This document shows positions 52,358-61,231 of a stretch of DNA of 64,000 nt, piece by piece (position 1 is the stretch's first letter; each line of letters starts with the position of its first letter). The notes beneath the pieces are model-generated. The model was not told where the DNA came from. It made no database searches and was given only the letters and a program-made list of their open reading frames with translations. Made by a program: the position numbers and the translations under genes. This DNA is from CALNYZ01 sp942490945 (GTDB lineage: Bacteria > Pseudomonadota > Gammaproteobacteria > UBA6429 > Thiohalophilaceae), in the NCBI GenBank assembly GCA_942490945.1, contig CALNYZ010000018.1, positions 1,116,001-1,180,000 on the forward strand, read 5' to 3'.

Positions 52358-53560
52358 ATGCAAAATGTATTTGTTGGCAGACAGCCCATTTTTGACGCAG
52401 ACCTGAACGTCTACGCCTATGAATTATTATATCGTTCTGCTGAAACAGTAAAGACAGCAGGGGTTGTAGACGGCGACCATGCAACGACAACAACTATCAT
52501 AAACGCATTTGTCGAGATTGGTCTTGAACATCTTGTGCGTGACAAACTTGCTGCCATTAATCTTACCGAGCAATTTTTGCTGGAAGAAAACAAACTTCCA
52601 TTTACGCCAAAACAGGTTATTCTGGAAATTCTGGAAGATGTCCCTGTTACGCCCAGCCTGGTCGACGCCGTAAAAAAACTGGTTGATAAGGGTTACGTCA
52701 TCGCCCTGGATGATTATCTTTATAACCCCGAGCATGCACCATTATTGCACCTGGCAAAACTGGTGAAAATTGATATCATGGCGCTGAGTGACGCAGAAAT
52801 AAAACAACATGTGCGCGAACTGAAAAAATATAATGTAAAACTTATAGCAGAAAAAATCGAAACACCGCAGGAATATATCTATTGTCGTGAACTTGGTTTT
52901 GATTACTTTCAGGGCTATTTCCTGAGCCGACCACAGATAATAACCGGCAAAAGTCTGCCAACCAATCGGCTGGCAATCCTGAACCTGTTAGCCGTATTAC
53001 ACAATCCAAAATCAGATACAGACGATCTTTCTGATGCGATCAATACCGATGTCACCACCAGTTATAAATTACTAAAATTAATAAACTCGGCTGCCTTTAA
53101 TCTGACGCGTGAAATTCAGTCCATTCAGCAGGGCGTCATGTTGCTGGGGCGTAACAAATTAAGTAGCTGGGCATCAATGTTATCCCTGAGCAGCATGGCC
53201 GATCGACCGGCTGAAATTCTGCGCACCGCGATGGGACGCGCCAAAATGTGCGAAGTGATGGCTGAAAAACTTGGTCGTCAGGATTCTGAAAGTTACTTTA
53301 CCGTGGGTCTGTTTTCTGCGCTGGACCTGCTTATGCAACAGCCGCTAAACAAATTACTGGAACCGCTTCCCTTGAGCGAAGAAATTGTCGATGGCCTGCT
53401 ATATAAACGTGGGCATATGGGTGCCGTGCTGAATTGTGTGTTGGCGTATGAAATTTCCGATTGGGTGAACGTGGTGATGGAGCCGCTCAGTACAGAAGAT
53501 ATCGTCATTGCCAATATCGAAGCAGTTACCTGGACCAACGCGATGATGGATACGCTCTAG
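52358..53560 (+). CDS. EAL-HDOD signalling protein (YuxH family)
   Basis: A 400-residue cytoplasmic protein. Residues 1-200 are an EAL-like c-di-GMP domain: FVGRQPIFDADLNVYAYELLYR holds the motif as ELL, with LEILEDV, ALDDY, KIDIMAL, AEKIET and YFQGYFLSRP following. Several metal-site residues (Glu, Asn, two Asp, Lys, Glu, Gln) are retained, but loop 6 (DFGTGYS) is missing, so it may bind rather than cleave c-di-GMP. Residues 205-395 form an HDOD domain (SYKLLKLINSAAF), a non-catalytic HD fold. It leads into the signalling island. Confidence 0.9.
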   Translation: MQNVFVGRQPIFDADLNVYAYELLYRSAETVKTAGVVDGDHATTTTIINAFVEIGLEHLVRDKLAAINLTEQFLLEENKLPFTPKQVILEILEDVPVTPSLVDAVKKLVDKGYVIALDDYLYNPEHAPLLHLAKLVKIDIMALSDAEIKQHVRELKKYNVKLIAEKIETPQEYIYCRELGFDYFQGYFLSRPQIITGKSLPTNRLAILNLLAVLHNPKSDTDDLSDAINTDVTTSYKLLKLINSAAFNLTREIQSIQQGVMLLGRNKLSSWASMLSLSSMADRPAEILRTAMGRAKMCEVMAEKLGRQDSESYFTVGLFSALDLLMQQPLNKLLEPLPLSEEIVDGLLYKRGHMGAVLNCVLAYEISDWVNVVMEPLSTEDIVIANIEAVTWTNAMMDTL

Positions 53561-54016
53561 CGACTCTGCCGTTACCCACCCAGCCCATTTACCCTCAGTT
53601 ACCCTCCAGCTAGCGGGGCAGAGCCCCAAGCAATTGGTGATAATAATAAAAATCGCCAAATATCTACTTTTGTACATTTATACGGTGGTACCTGATCCGG
53701 CTACATCGCCGTTTCACCAGCTTGTTTCGCTGCGTCACAAGTAATATCTCAACTGTAATTATCTGCCTGATAGCCCCTGTATGGGAATAAAGACCGTCCT
53801 TTACCAAAACCTGAATAACGGCTCATCAGTTCGAGTAATTTATATCCATATTTCACCAGTACAGTGCAATTTGGCAGTGAAATTAAGCACCTACAGAAAA
53901 TAATTAATGAAAATGATGAAAATGACGATAATGATGAATATACTAATTGTATTAATTTTTGTAAGGTTTTAAATTCTCATCAAAACATATGTTTATGGAA
54001 AATCATGAGGCGCGAT
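53561..54016. other. 456-base gene-free region before the HTH-receiver gene
   Basis: No gene is supported. Near the left end are three TTACCC copies (53571-53605) and a short GC-rich hairpin GGGGC-AGA-GCCCC (53615-53627). In the middle is a pair of hairpins, CGGC-TACATC-GCCG (53698-53711) inside a GGTG/CACC outer pairing, and CTTGT/ACAAG (53721-53741). At 53904-53945 a low-complexity stretch repeats GAAAATGA-like units. A promoter for the downstream gene is expected but I could not choose clear boxes. Confidence 0.5.
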
Positions 54017-54601
54017 ATGCCTGAGAAGCACAAAGAATATTATTCCACACGTGAAGCCGCAGCAATTTTAAATGTGGCTGTCAGCACCATACAACTGTGG
54101 ACAAATAACGGTTTATTGACTGCCTGGGTGACCGGTGGCGGACATCGCCGAATTACCCGAAGTTCGGTTGAGCATATTTTAAAGCAACAACAAGTTCTAA
54201 CGACGAGCAGTGCAGCGGCACAATTGACCGTGATGGTAGTCGAAGACGATGCGCAGCAACTCAGGCTTTATGAAAAGCAATTCAAAGCCTCTCAACTGGA
54301 TGTCAATGTCACTACCGCGACAGATGGTTACGAAGGCCTGATGAAAATCGGTCGCATTCTACCTGGTGTGATCATCGCCGATTTGATGATGCCAAATCTG
54401 GATGGATTTCAGATGATCAGAGCAATGAAAAAAATGCCCGAACTGCAGAACAGTTTGATTATTGTGGTAACCGGCTTGCGAGACGAGGAAATAAAAGCGA
54501 AGGGAGGTTTACCAGCAGATGTCCAAGTATTTGTTAAACCGGTTCCATTTGAAAAACTGGAAGTACTCATTAGCCAGCGTCTAAATATTAAAGCCGCATA
54601 A
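54017..54601 (+). CDS. HTH (excisionase/MerR-like) - receiver domain protein
   Basis: A 194-residue protein with reversed order for a response regulator. Residues 8-57 are a winged HTH of the excisionase/MerR type (YYSTREAAAILNVAVSTIQLW, then GGGHRRITRSSVEHIL). Residues 70-190 are a receiver: acidic pair EDD (76-78), phospho-acceptor Asp122 in IIADLMMPNLDG, Thr in VVTG, and Lys in FVKPVPF. ATG 54017 has GAGGCG seven bases upstream. It should be a DNA-binding output controlled by phosphorylation; the kinase encoded next is the likely partner. Confidence 0.88.
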   Translation: MPEKHKEYYSTREAAAILNVAVSTIQLWTNNGLLTAWVTGGGHRRITRSSVEHILKQQQVLTTSSAAAQLTVMVVEDDAQQLRLYEKQFKASQLDVNVTTATDGYEGLMKIGRILPGVIIADLMMPNLDGFQMIRAMKKMPELQNSLIIVVTGLRDEEIKAKGGLPADVQVFVKPVPFEKLEVLISQRLNIKAA

Positions 54602-54658
54602 ATTGTTGGTCAGAACAATGAAATATGCAAGAAATCTGATATGCGGGAGAACTACCTG

Positions 54659-57406
54659 ATGTCTACACCTAACGTCATTATGTTACGAGATTCTATGGCT
54701 CTACCTCAATGCCTGGGTAATGATGTTTATGTTCTGATTAATGATACGCAATTATTGGATGATTTGGTTACAAGCATCCAGCAGGCACATTACAATATTC
54801 GTAGCTTTAAAAATATTCAGGCTTTGGAAGTTGCATGTAGCGAGGAATTACCCTCAGCTATTATCATGGAGCTTTATATTAAAGACGGAAATATTTTAAA
54901 CCTGGAAAGTATTAATAATTTAACGAACCAGCTGGGCAAGAACGTACCTTTAATTTTTATTTCAGAACACGATAACATTGAAATGCGCCTTGCTGCAGCA
55001 CGCGCAGGAGCGCACCGGTATTTTTGCAAACCGTTGAATACGAAATCTGTTGTACTTACGCTTGATGGCTTGACGTCGCATTCTCAGGTTGAGCCATATC
55101 GTGTGTTATTTGTCGATGACGATGAACTGATACTGGAATATTACGCAGAAGTAATGAATGGCACAGATATGCAGGTGTTAACCCTGTCCACTCCACTGGA
55201 GTGTTTAAAAGTATTAAAAGATTTTAAGCCGGATATTGTGGTCATGGATGTACATATGCCCGGGTGTTCAGGTATTGAGCTGGCCCAGGTGATACGACAG
55301 GACGACACCTGGGGACAAATGCCCATAATGTTTTTATCCTCGGAATCAAATCTGGACAGGCAGTTAGCGGCGATGAATCTGGGCGGTGATGATTTCTTGT
55401 CAAAGCCGATTGAACCCGGCACGCTGGTGGCGGCTATTAATGCGCGCGTAAAACGCTCACGACAGATTGGTCGCCTGACGGGTGAACTGCAACAAGCCTT
55501 GCTCGAAAGCAAATTCCAGCTGACAACAATGGATCAACACGACATCGTCAGTTCGGCAGATGTGGCCGGTAACATTATTGACGTGAATGATAAATTTTGC
55601 GAAATAAGCGGATTTAGCCGGGAAGAACTGCTTGGAAAAAATCATCGCTTGTTGAAATCCGGTTATCATCCTGATTCTTTCTATAAAGAGCTATGGCATA
55701 CCATTTCCAAAGGTGAAGTCTGGCATGGCACGATATGTAACCACAAAAAGAATGGCGATGAATACTGGGTCGAGTCAACGATCGTTCCCTTTCTGGACGA
55801 AAAGGGAAAGCCATATAAATATGTATCAGCGCGTACCGACATTACCTCACTCAGGAAAAGTGAAGAACGTTTGAATCGCAGCCAAACGATCGCGGATATG
55901 GGCACATGGGACTGGAATATTCGGAAAGACAGCGTTTATTGGTCTGACAAGGTTAAAAAATTGTACGGTTACACGCCCGAGCTGGAAAACATAACTTACG
56001 AACACTTTATCAAGATAGTGCACCCCGATGATCAGGTCGCGGTAAATAACGCGGTTACTGCCTGCCTGGAACAGGGAGTGAAATATAACATTGAACACCG
56101 TGTTGTTTGGCCGGATAACAGTGTGCATTGGATGCTTGAATGTGGTGACGTAATACGGGATAAAAATGGTAATCCGCTGCAAATGCTGGGCGTGGTGCAG
56201 GACATTACCGAGCGTAAACTCTACCAACAGAATCTGATAAAGAGTGAGCAGCAGCTCCGCGAAGCACAATCACTGGCGCGCATTGGTAACTGGCAGGCCA
56301 ATTTACTCACCGGAGAGTTATCGTGGTCAGATGAAATATTCCGTATTTTTGGCTACAAGCCAGGAAGTTTTATCCCGAGTGTAGACAGGTTCATAGCGAC
56401 AGTGCATCCCGATGACAGAGAGTTGGTAAATGCCAGCGAAACGCGGGCACAACAGACCGGACGCCATGATGTCGTACACCGAATTGTGCGCCCGGATGGT
56501 TCGATACGTCATGTGCATGAACTGGCGCGTGCAGAATGCGATTCGGCAGGCAAAATTGTGCGCCTGACCGGTACGGTGCAGGATATTACTGCGCGTATCG
56601 AGATCGAACATGCGCTGATCAAGGCACGCGAACATGCAGAACAAGCCAGCCTTGCCAAGTCACAGTTTCTTTCAAGCATGAGTCATGAATTACGCACGCC
56701 GATGAATGCCATTATCGGGTTCAGTCAGTTACTAAAAATCAACCCGAAATATCCCCTTAATGATTTTCAGGAAGACAGCGTCGATGAGATTCTCAGCGCA
56801 AGCCAGCATTTATTATCATTAATTAATGATGTGCTCGACCTGGCGAAGATAGAAGAAGGTAACATCGAGCTGGATATAGAAGATGTGGTTATGAGTGAAG
56901 TAATTTTTGATTGTCTGCAAATCATTACACCGATGACGCAAATGCGTGGAATCGAAATCACTTTTACAAAAAACGGAAAAACTGTTTCGATTGATGGCTT
57001 GCCATCATTCACAAATACAGTACGCGCAGATCGAGCCAGACTCAGACAGGCACTGCTGAACTTGTTGAGTAATGCAATCAAATATAACAGTGACAACGGC
57101 AAAATAAGTATTAGCTGTCAATATACAGACAATAACCAGACCCGCATCAGTATTACTGATACCGGATCCGGGCTGAATGCGAAGCAACAAGATAAACTGT
57201 TCAAACCATTTAATCGACTCGGCATAGAGCAGTCAAATGTCGAAGGTGCGGGAATCGGTCTGGTTATTACGAAAAATATTATAGAAATGATGGATGGAAA
57301 GATCGGTGTGTCCAGTCAGCCAGGTAAAGGGAGTACTTTCTGGTTTGAATTGCCCGGTGGCGTGGTGGAAATACAGACAAAAAATGGAAGTGCAAACCAG
57401 CAATGA
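54659..57406 (+). CDS. Hybrid sensor histidine kinase (pseudo-receiver, receiver, 3 PAS, HisKA, HATPase)
   Basis: A 915-residue soluble kinase. Domain order: a receiver-like domain (about 20-135) with Glu71 at the phospho-acceptor place (IIMELYIKDG) but a conserved KP lysine; a full receiver (145-265; FVDDDE, Asp197 in VVMDVHMPG, KPIE); three PAS domains (about 290-400, 405-525, 535-650); HisKA with His676 (MSHELRTPMNAI); and an ATPase with NLLSNAIKYN, DTGSGL and GAGIGL. It has no membrane span, so it senses an internal or bound signal. ATG 54659 has GGGAG upstream. The end overlaps the next gene by 23 bases. Confidence 0.92.
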   Translation: MSTPNVIMLRDSMALPQCLGNDVYVLINDTQLLDDLVTSIQQAHYNIRSFKNIQALEVACSEELPSAIIMELYIKDGNILNLESINNLTNQLGKNVPLIFISEHDNIEMRLAAARAGAHRYFCKPLNTKSVVLTLDGLTSHSQVEPYRVLFVDDDELILEYYAEVMNGTDMQVLTLSTPLECLKVLKDFKPDIVVMDVHMPGCSGIELAQVIRQDDTWGQMPIMFLSSESNLDRQLAAMNLGGDDFLSKPIEPGTLVAAINARVKRSRQIGRLTGELQQALLESKFQLTTMDQHDIVSSADVAGNIIDVNDKFCEISGFSREELLGKNHRLLKSGYHPDSFYKELWHTISKGEVWHGTICNHKKNGDEYWVESTIVPFLDEKGKPYKYVSARTDITSLRKSEERLNRSQTIADMGTWDWNIRKDSVYWSDKVKKLYGYTPELENITYEHFIKIVHPDDQVAVNNAVTACLEQGVKYNIEHRVVWPDNSVHWMLECGDVIRDKNGNPLQMLGVVQDITERKLYQQNLIKSEQQLREAQSLARIGNWQANLLTGELSWSDEIFRIFGYKPGSFIPSVDRFIATVHPDDRELVNASETRAQQTGRHDVVHRIVRPDGSIRHVHELARAECDSAGKIVRLTGTVQDITARIEIEHALIKAREHAEQASLAKSQFLSSMSHELRTPMNAIIGFSQLLKINPKYPLNDFQEDSVDEILSASQHLLSLINDVLDLAKIEEGNIELDIEDVVMSEVIFDCLQIITPMTQMRGIEITFTKNGKTVSIDGLPSFTNTVRADRARLRQALLNLLSNAIKYNSDNGKISISCQYTDNNQTRISITDTGSGLNAKQQDKLFKPFNRLGIEQSNVEGAGIGLVITKNIIEMMDGKIGVSSQPGKGSTFWFELPGGVVEIQTKNGSANQQ

Positions 57407-57842
57407 ACAATCACACAACAAAACTGATATATCTGCCGTGCATACGATACTTTATATAGAAGATAATCCGGCCAACTTACGCCTGGTCCAGCAGATTTTA
57501 TCCCGACTATCGGATATGAAAATGCTTGCCGCACATGCGCCAGCACAGGGCATCGAGCTGGCAGGCGAACAGCAGCCTGATTTAATACTGCTTGATATTA
57601 ATTTGCCCGACATGGATGGTTACGAAGTATTAAAGACGTTGCGAGAAAATACAGTAACGCGACATATACCGGTTATCGCCATAAGTGCAAATGCAATGGC
57701 GAAAGATATTGAGTCAGGATTAGAAGCAGGTTTCGATGACTATATTACCAAGCCGATTGACGTATCAAATTTACTACACAAACTGGAAAACACTCTACAG
57801 AAAAATACCCGCGGCAATGATCGCAAGGGGATTGAATGTTGA
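57384..57842 (+). CDS. Single-domain response regulator
   Basis: A 152-residue receiver with no output domain. After an about 20-residue polar leader come LYIEDNPANLRLV (acidic pocket), Asp71 in LILLDINLPDMDG, AISANAM and ITKPID. Such proteins act as phosphate shuttles or bind partner proteins. It starts inside the preceding kinase gene and ends seven bases inside the following kinase gene, so all three are coupled. ATG 57384 is the first start that leaves the kinase C terminus intact. Confidence 0.88.
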   Translation: MEVQTSNEQSHNKTDISAVHTILYIEDNPANLRLVQQILSRLSDMKMLAAHAPAQGIELAGEQQPDLILLDINLPDMDGYEVLKTLRENTVTRHIPVIAISANAMAKDIESGLEAGFDDYITKPIDVSNLLHKLENTLQKNTRGNDRKGIEC

Positions 57843-60800
57843 GAAATTTTTTCAACAGAATGCAGCCTGCCACGCTTGCCGGCAGGGTTCTTGTTCGTGT
57901 TGCGATTAGCGTAGCCATTGTTATTGCTGGAATGACAGCCGTAACCTATTACTATGTTGCCAATACCGTCAAGTCACAGCATGTTTCTCATCTTGAGAAA
58001 TACATTATTGAACGCACACAACGTGAGCACGATATATTTCAACTGGCAGAAAATAACCACGCAGTCCTGAAACGTGAAGTATTATCACGATTACAATATT
58101 ACGGAAACAGTGACCCGCAAGTGACATTCAACAATAAGGTCAGTCGCTTCCCGGATGGCACGCATCGTACAACATTAAAAAACTTTGATGGCAGCAGAGA
58201 GGCGTTTGTCTTTATAGGTAAAGATGTAAAAATCGATGCCGACATCAGACGCCGTGTAATGGTGTTTATGGAATTAAGTCAGGAATTTGGTCGTGCCTGG
58301 CACCATAAATTTCAGAATCTCTACTTTACGACACCGGAAAACATTCTTGTTGGCTACTGGCCAGAGGTGCCGGACTGGGCGCACAACTTGCCGGCAGACA
58401 TGTACATGCCAAACGAAGAATATGTCTGGATAGCGGATAAAAAACATAACCCTGACCGGATGAGTGTCTGGACCGGCCTGTTCCATGATATTGGCAGCAA
58501 AAAATGGATGAGCTCGCTGGAAACACCCGTTGATATTGACGGACGGCACATTTCAACCATTGGCCATGACCTGACCTTGAATGAATTATATGAACGTACG
58601 ATCAATGATCATTTAGATGGCGCGTATAATTTTATTATCCATAAAGACGGTCGTTTAATTGTACATCCGGATATGGCGAGATTAACCGGGGTAAAACAAG
58701 AACTCTCCGAGTTTGACTTCAGGAATAACTCGCATATCGAACATATCTATCCGGCAATTCTAAATAACAAAACCAGAAACCATGTTATTGAACTGGAAGC
58801 ATACGATGAATACATTGCGGTTGGCTATATGGAACATCCCGAGTGGTATTTTGTATCAGTAATTCCACGTTCGATAATAACAGCAGCAGCCTTTGACGCG
58901 GCAAGTGTCATTTTATTGCTTGGTCTTATTTCGCTTGTTATCGAATTGATTATATTTTTTCTGATTATTAATCGTCACATTAAAAAGCCATTGCGCAAAA
59001 TTTTGAAGGGTGTGCAGCGGGTTGCAGATGGAGAGTTGGATATAAAACTCGACGTCAATTATGACTATGAATTAAAGGCGCTAAGCACAGCATTTAACAA
59101 CATGACTGTTTCACTATTGCAACATGAGAAGCAGTTGCAATTTAGTGTCAACATGTCCAGGGCCATGACCAGCGCCCTGTCAACCTATGTCACTCAGCAA
59201 GAGAATATTCGCATAATATTTAATCAAATGCTGGATGATATTTTGCGTATTACAGACAGTGAGTTCGGTTTTATTGGTGAAATTAGATACGAAAATGATA
59301 CCCCCTATGTAAAAACGCACGCGATTACCGATATCTCATGGGATGATGTATCAAGACAACGCTATACGAAATTTGCTGGTGAGGGAGTGGAATTTCATGA
59401 TTTAAATACCTTGTATGGTGAAGCAATTCGAACGCAAAGTGCAGTCATCAGTAATGACCCGCAGCATGATGTACGAAGCGCAGGCTTGCGTGACGGACAT
59501 CCGCCATTACATGCATTTCTTGGTGTGCCACTCATACTGGGCGATAACATGGTTGGTATGGTCGGCATTGCCAACAGACCAGGTGGATATAGCCAGGAAT
59601 TGGTAAACAGTCTGGAGCCGTTATTTACTACCTGTGCCAGCGTGATTGATGCGGTACAAAAACATAATGAAGCCAAATTGGTTGAGCAGGCACTTGCTTA
59701 TGAACAAGAGCGTCTGCGCGCAACCTTTGAACAGGCTGCAGTGGGCATGGCGCACATCGCACTGGATGGTAAATGGATTAAGGTCAATGCCAAACTGGCG
59801 GACATTACCGGCTACACGGTCGCTGAACTGTTAGCGATGTCAGTTGATGAAATAACTCATCCTGATGATATCGAAAAGATTCATACGTATATGGAACAAA
59901 TGACTCGCGGTGAAATCAGGGAGTTTGCGACCGAGAAACGCTACATCAACAAAGATGCCTCCACTGCGTGGGTGCATGTAACCGTCAGCCTGATATACGG
60001 AAACGATGAAGAACCCGGTCACTTTATTTCTATTATAAATGATATCTCGGATAAAATACTGGCAAGAGAAGAATTGTATGATGCAGTGCAATTGCTGGAC
60101 AACATAATTGAACATTTACCAGTTATGATTTTTTTAAAACATGCAGACGATCTGCGTTTTAAACTGGTTAACACAGCAGGTGAGAAGTTGCTGGGCATAA
60201 AACGAAGTGAATTAATCGGCCGTAATGACTATGATTTTTTCCCCAACCAGCAGGCGGAGTTCTTTACCGGCGTGGATCGCAGCGTCCTGGCGAGAAACAC
60301 GCTTCTGGATATTCCTGAGGAAAAAATTGACACGCCACAGGGTACTCGTATCCTGCATACACGAAAAATTGCCTTGCGTAATCGCTACGGCAAAACCGAA
60401 TACTTGCTGGGTATATCGGAAGACATAACCGAACAAAAGTTGCTTGAGAACGAGCTGGAAGGATATCGAAATGTGCTCGAAGAAATTGTCGATGAACGCA
60501 CGGCAGAGCTTGTGGCAGCGCGTGATTTGGCGGACAAGGCAAATTCAGCAAAATCAGAATTCCTGTCGCGCATGAGCCATGAATTACGCACACCGTTAAA
60601 TGCAATCCTGGGGTTCGGACAATTACTCGGACTTGATGCAGAAAAAATGACGGCGGATCAATCTGGCAACGTAACGGAAATTATCGATGCAGGCAATCAC
60701 CTGTTAACACTAATTAATGAAGTACTGGATCTGGCGAAAATAGAATCGGGTAAAATAGAAGTGAAATTAACAAACGTTCGACTGGATGATCTGCTTATGA

Positions 60801-61228
60801 AATGCATTTCATTAATCGAAAATTCAGCAAATGAACGTGGAATCGAAATCATTAACCACGTTAACGGTAATTACAGTGTGCAGGCTGATGAAGTCCGAAT
60901 AAAACAGGTATTACTAAACCTGTTGATCAATGCGGTAAACTACAATTCACCACAGGGAAAAATTATTCTCACTTGCAAGAAAGTTGCTGGTGATCGACTG
61001 AGGCTGTGCATAACTGATACGGGTGCAGGTTTATCTAAAGAAGAGCTCGATAAATTATTTACAGCGTTTGAACGTTTGCCAAATGCAGCGGGCATAAAAG
61101 GATCGGGTATTGGCCTGGTCATTTCACAACACCTGGTAGAACTCATGTCAGGCGCTATCGGTGCTGAAAGTACGCCCGGCGAAGGTAGTACCTTCTGGGT
61201 TGAACTCATGCCAGGAAAGGCAGCATAA
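57836..61228 (+). CDS. Membrane-bound sensor histidine kinase (Cache-HAMP-GAF-PAS-PAS-HisKA-HATPase)
   Basis: A 1130-residue inner-membrane kinase. Membrane helix 1 at about 17-40; a periplasmic sensor (about 42-350) resembling a double Cache domain, with WSGLF-like VWTGLFHDIGSKKWMSS and GAYNFIIHKDGRLIVHPD; helix 2 at about 354-380; HAMP (380-433); GAF (about 465-610); two PAS (625-745 and 755-880); a coiled coil; HisKA with His915 (MSHELRTPLNAILG); ATPase (1015-1125; NLLINAVNYN, DTGAGLS, GSGIGLV). Cache domains usually bind small metabolites. Its partners are probably the receivers on both sides. Confidence 0.93.
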   Translation: MLRNFFNRMQPATLAGRVLVRVAISVAIVIAGMTAVTYYYVANTVKSQHVSHLEKYIIERTQREHDIFQLAENNHAVLKREVLSRLQYYGNSDPQVTFNNKVSRFPDGTHRTTLKNFDGSREAFVFIGKDVKIDADIRRRVMVFMELSQEFGRAWHHKFQNLYFTTPENILVGYWPEVPDWAHNLPADMYMPNEEYVWIADKKHNPDRMSVWTGLFHDIGSKKWMSSLETPVDIDGRHISTIGHDLTLNELYERTINDHLDGAYNFIIHKDGRLIVHPDMARLTGVKQELSEFDFRNNSHIEHIYPAILNNKTRNHVIELEAYDEYIAVGYMEHPEWYFVSVIPRSIITAAAFDAASVILLLGLISLVIELIIFFLIINRHIKKPLRKILKGVQRVADGELDIKLDVNYDYELKALSTAFNNMTVSLLQHEKQLQFSVNMSRAMTSALSTYVTQQENIRIIFNQMLDDILRITDSEFGFIGEIRYENDTPYVKTHAITDISWDDVSRQRYTKFAGEGVEFHDLNTLYGEAIRTQSAVISNDPQHDVRSAGLRDGHPPLHAFLGVPLILGDNMVGMVGIANRPGGYSQELVNSLEPLFTTCASVIDAVQKHNEAKLVEQALAYEQERLRATFEQAAVGMAHIALDGKWIKVNAKLADITGYTVAELLAMSVDEITHPDDIEKIHTYMEQMTRGEIREFATEKRYINKDASTAWVHVTVSLIYGNDEEPGHFISIINDISDKILAREELYDAVQLLDNIIEHLPVMIFLKHADDLRFKLVNTAGEKLLGIKRSELIGRNDYDFFPNQQAEFFTGVDRSVLARNTLLDIPEEKIDTPQGTRILHTRKIALRNRYGKTEYLLGISEDITEQKLLENELEGYRNVLEEIVDERTAELVAARDLADKANSAKSEFLSRMSHELRTPLNAILGFGQLLGLDAEKMTADQSGNVTEIIDAGNHLLTLINEVLDLAKIESGKIEVKLTNVRLDDLLMKCISLIENSANERGIEIINHVNGNYSVQADEVRIKQVLLNLLINAVNYNSPQGKIILTCKKVAGDRLRLCITDTGAGLSKEELDKLFTAFERLPNAAGIKGSGIGLVISQHLVELMSGAIGAESTPGEGSTFWVELMPGKAA

Positions 61229-61231
61229 GTT

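Noticed and set aside
53660..53760. On the minus strand this segment contains GACGCA and GTAGCCGG strings and two hairpins that recall a class I c-di-GMP riboswitch.
   Set aside because: The remaining conserved core (GGCAAACC-type segment and tetraloop/receptor) is missing, and on the minus strand no gene follows that it could control.
53864..54016. Upstream GTG start for the HTH-receiver protein.
   Set aside because: The added residues come from the low-complexity GAAAATGA tract; ATG 54017 has a clear ribosome site.
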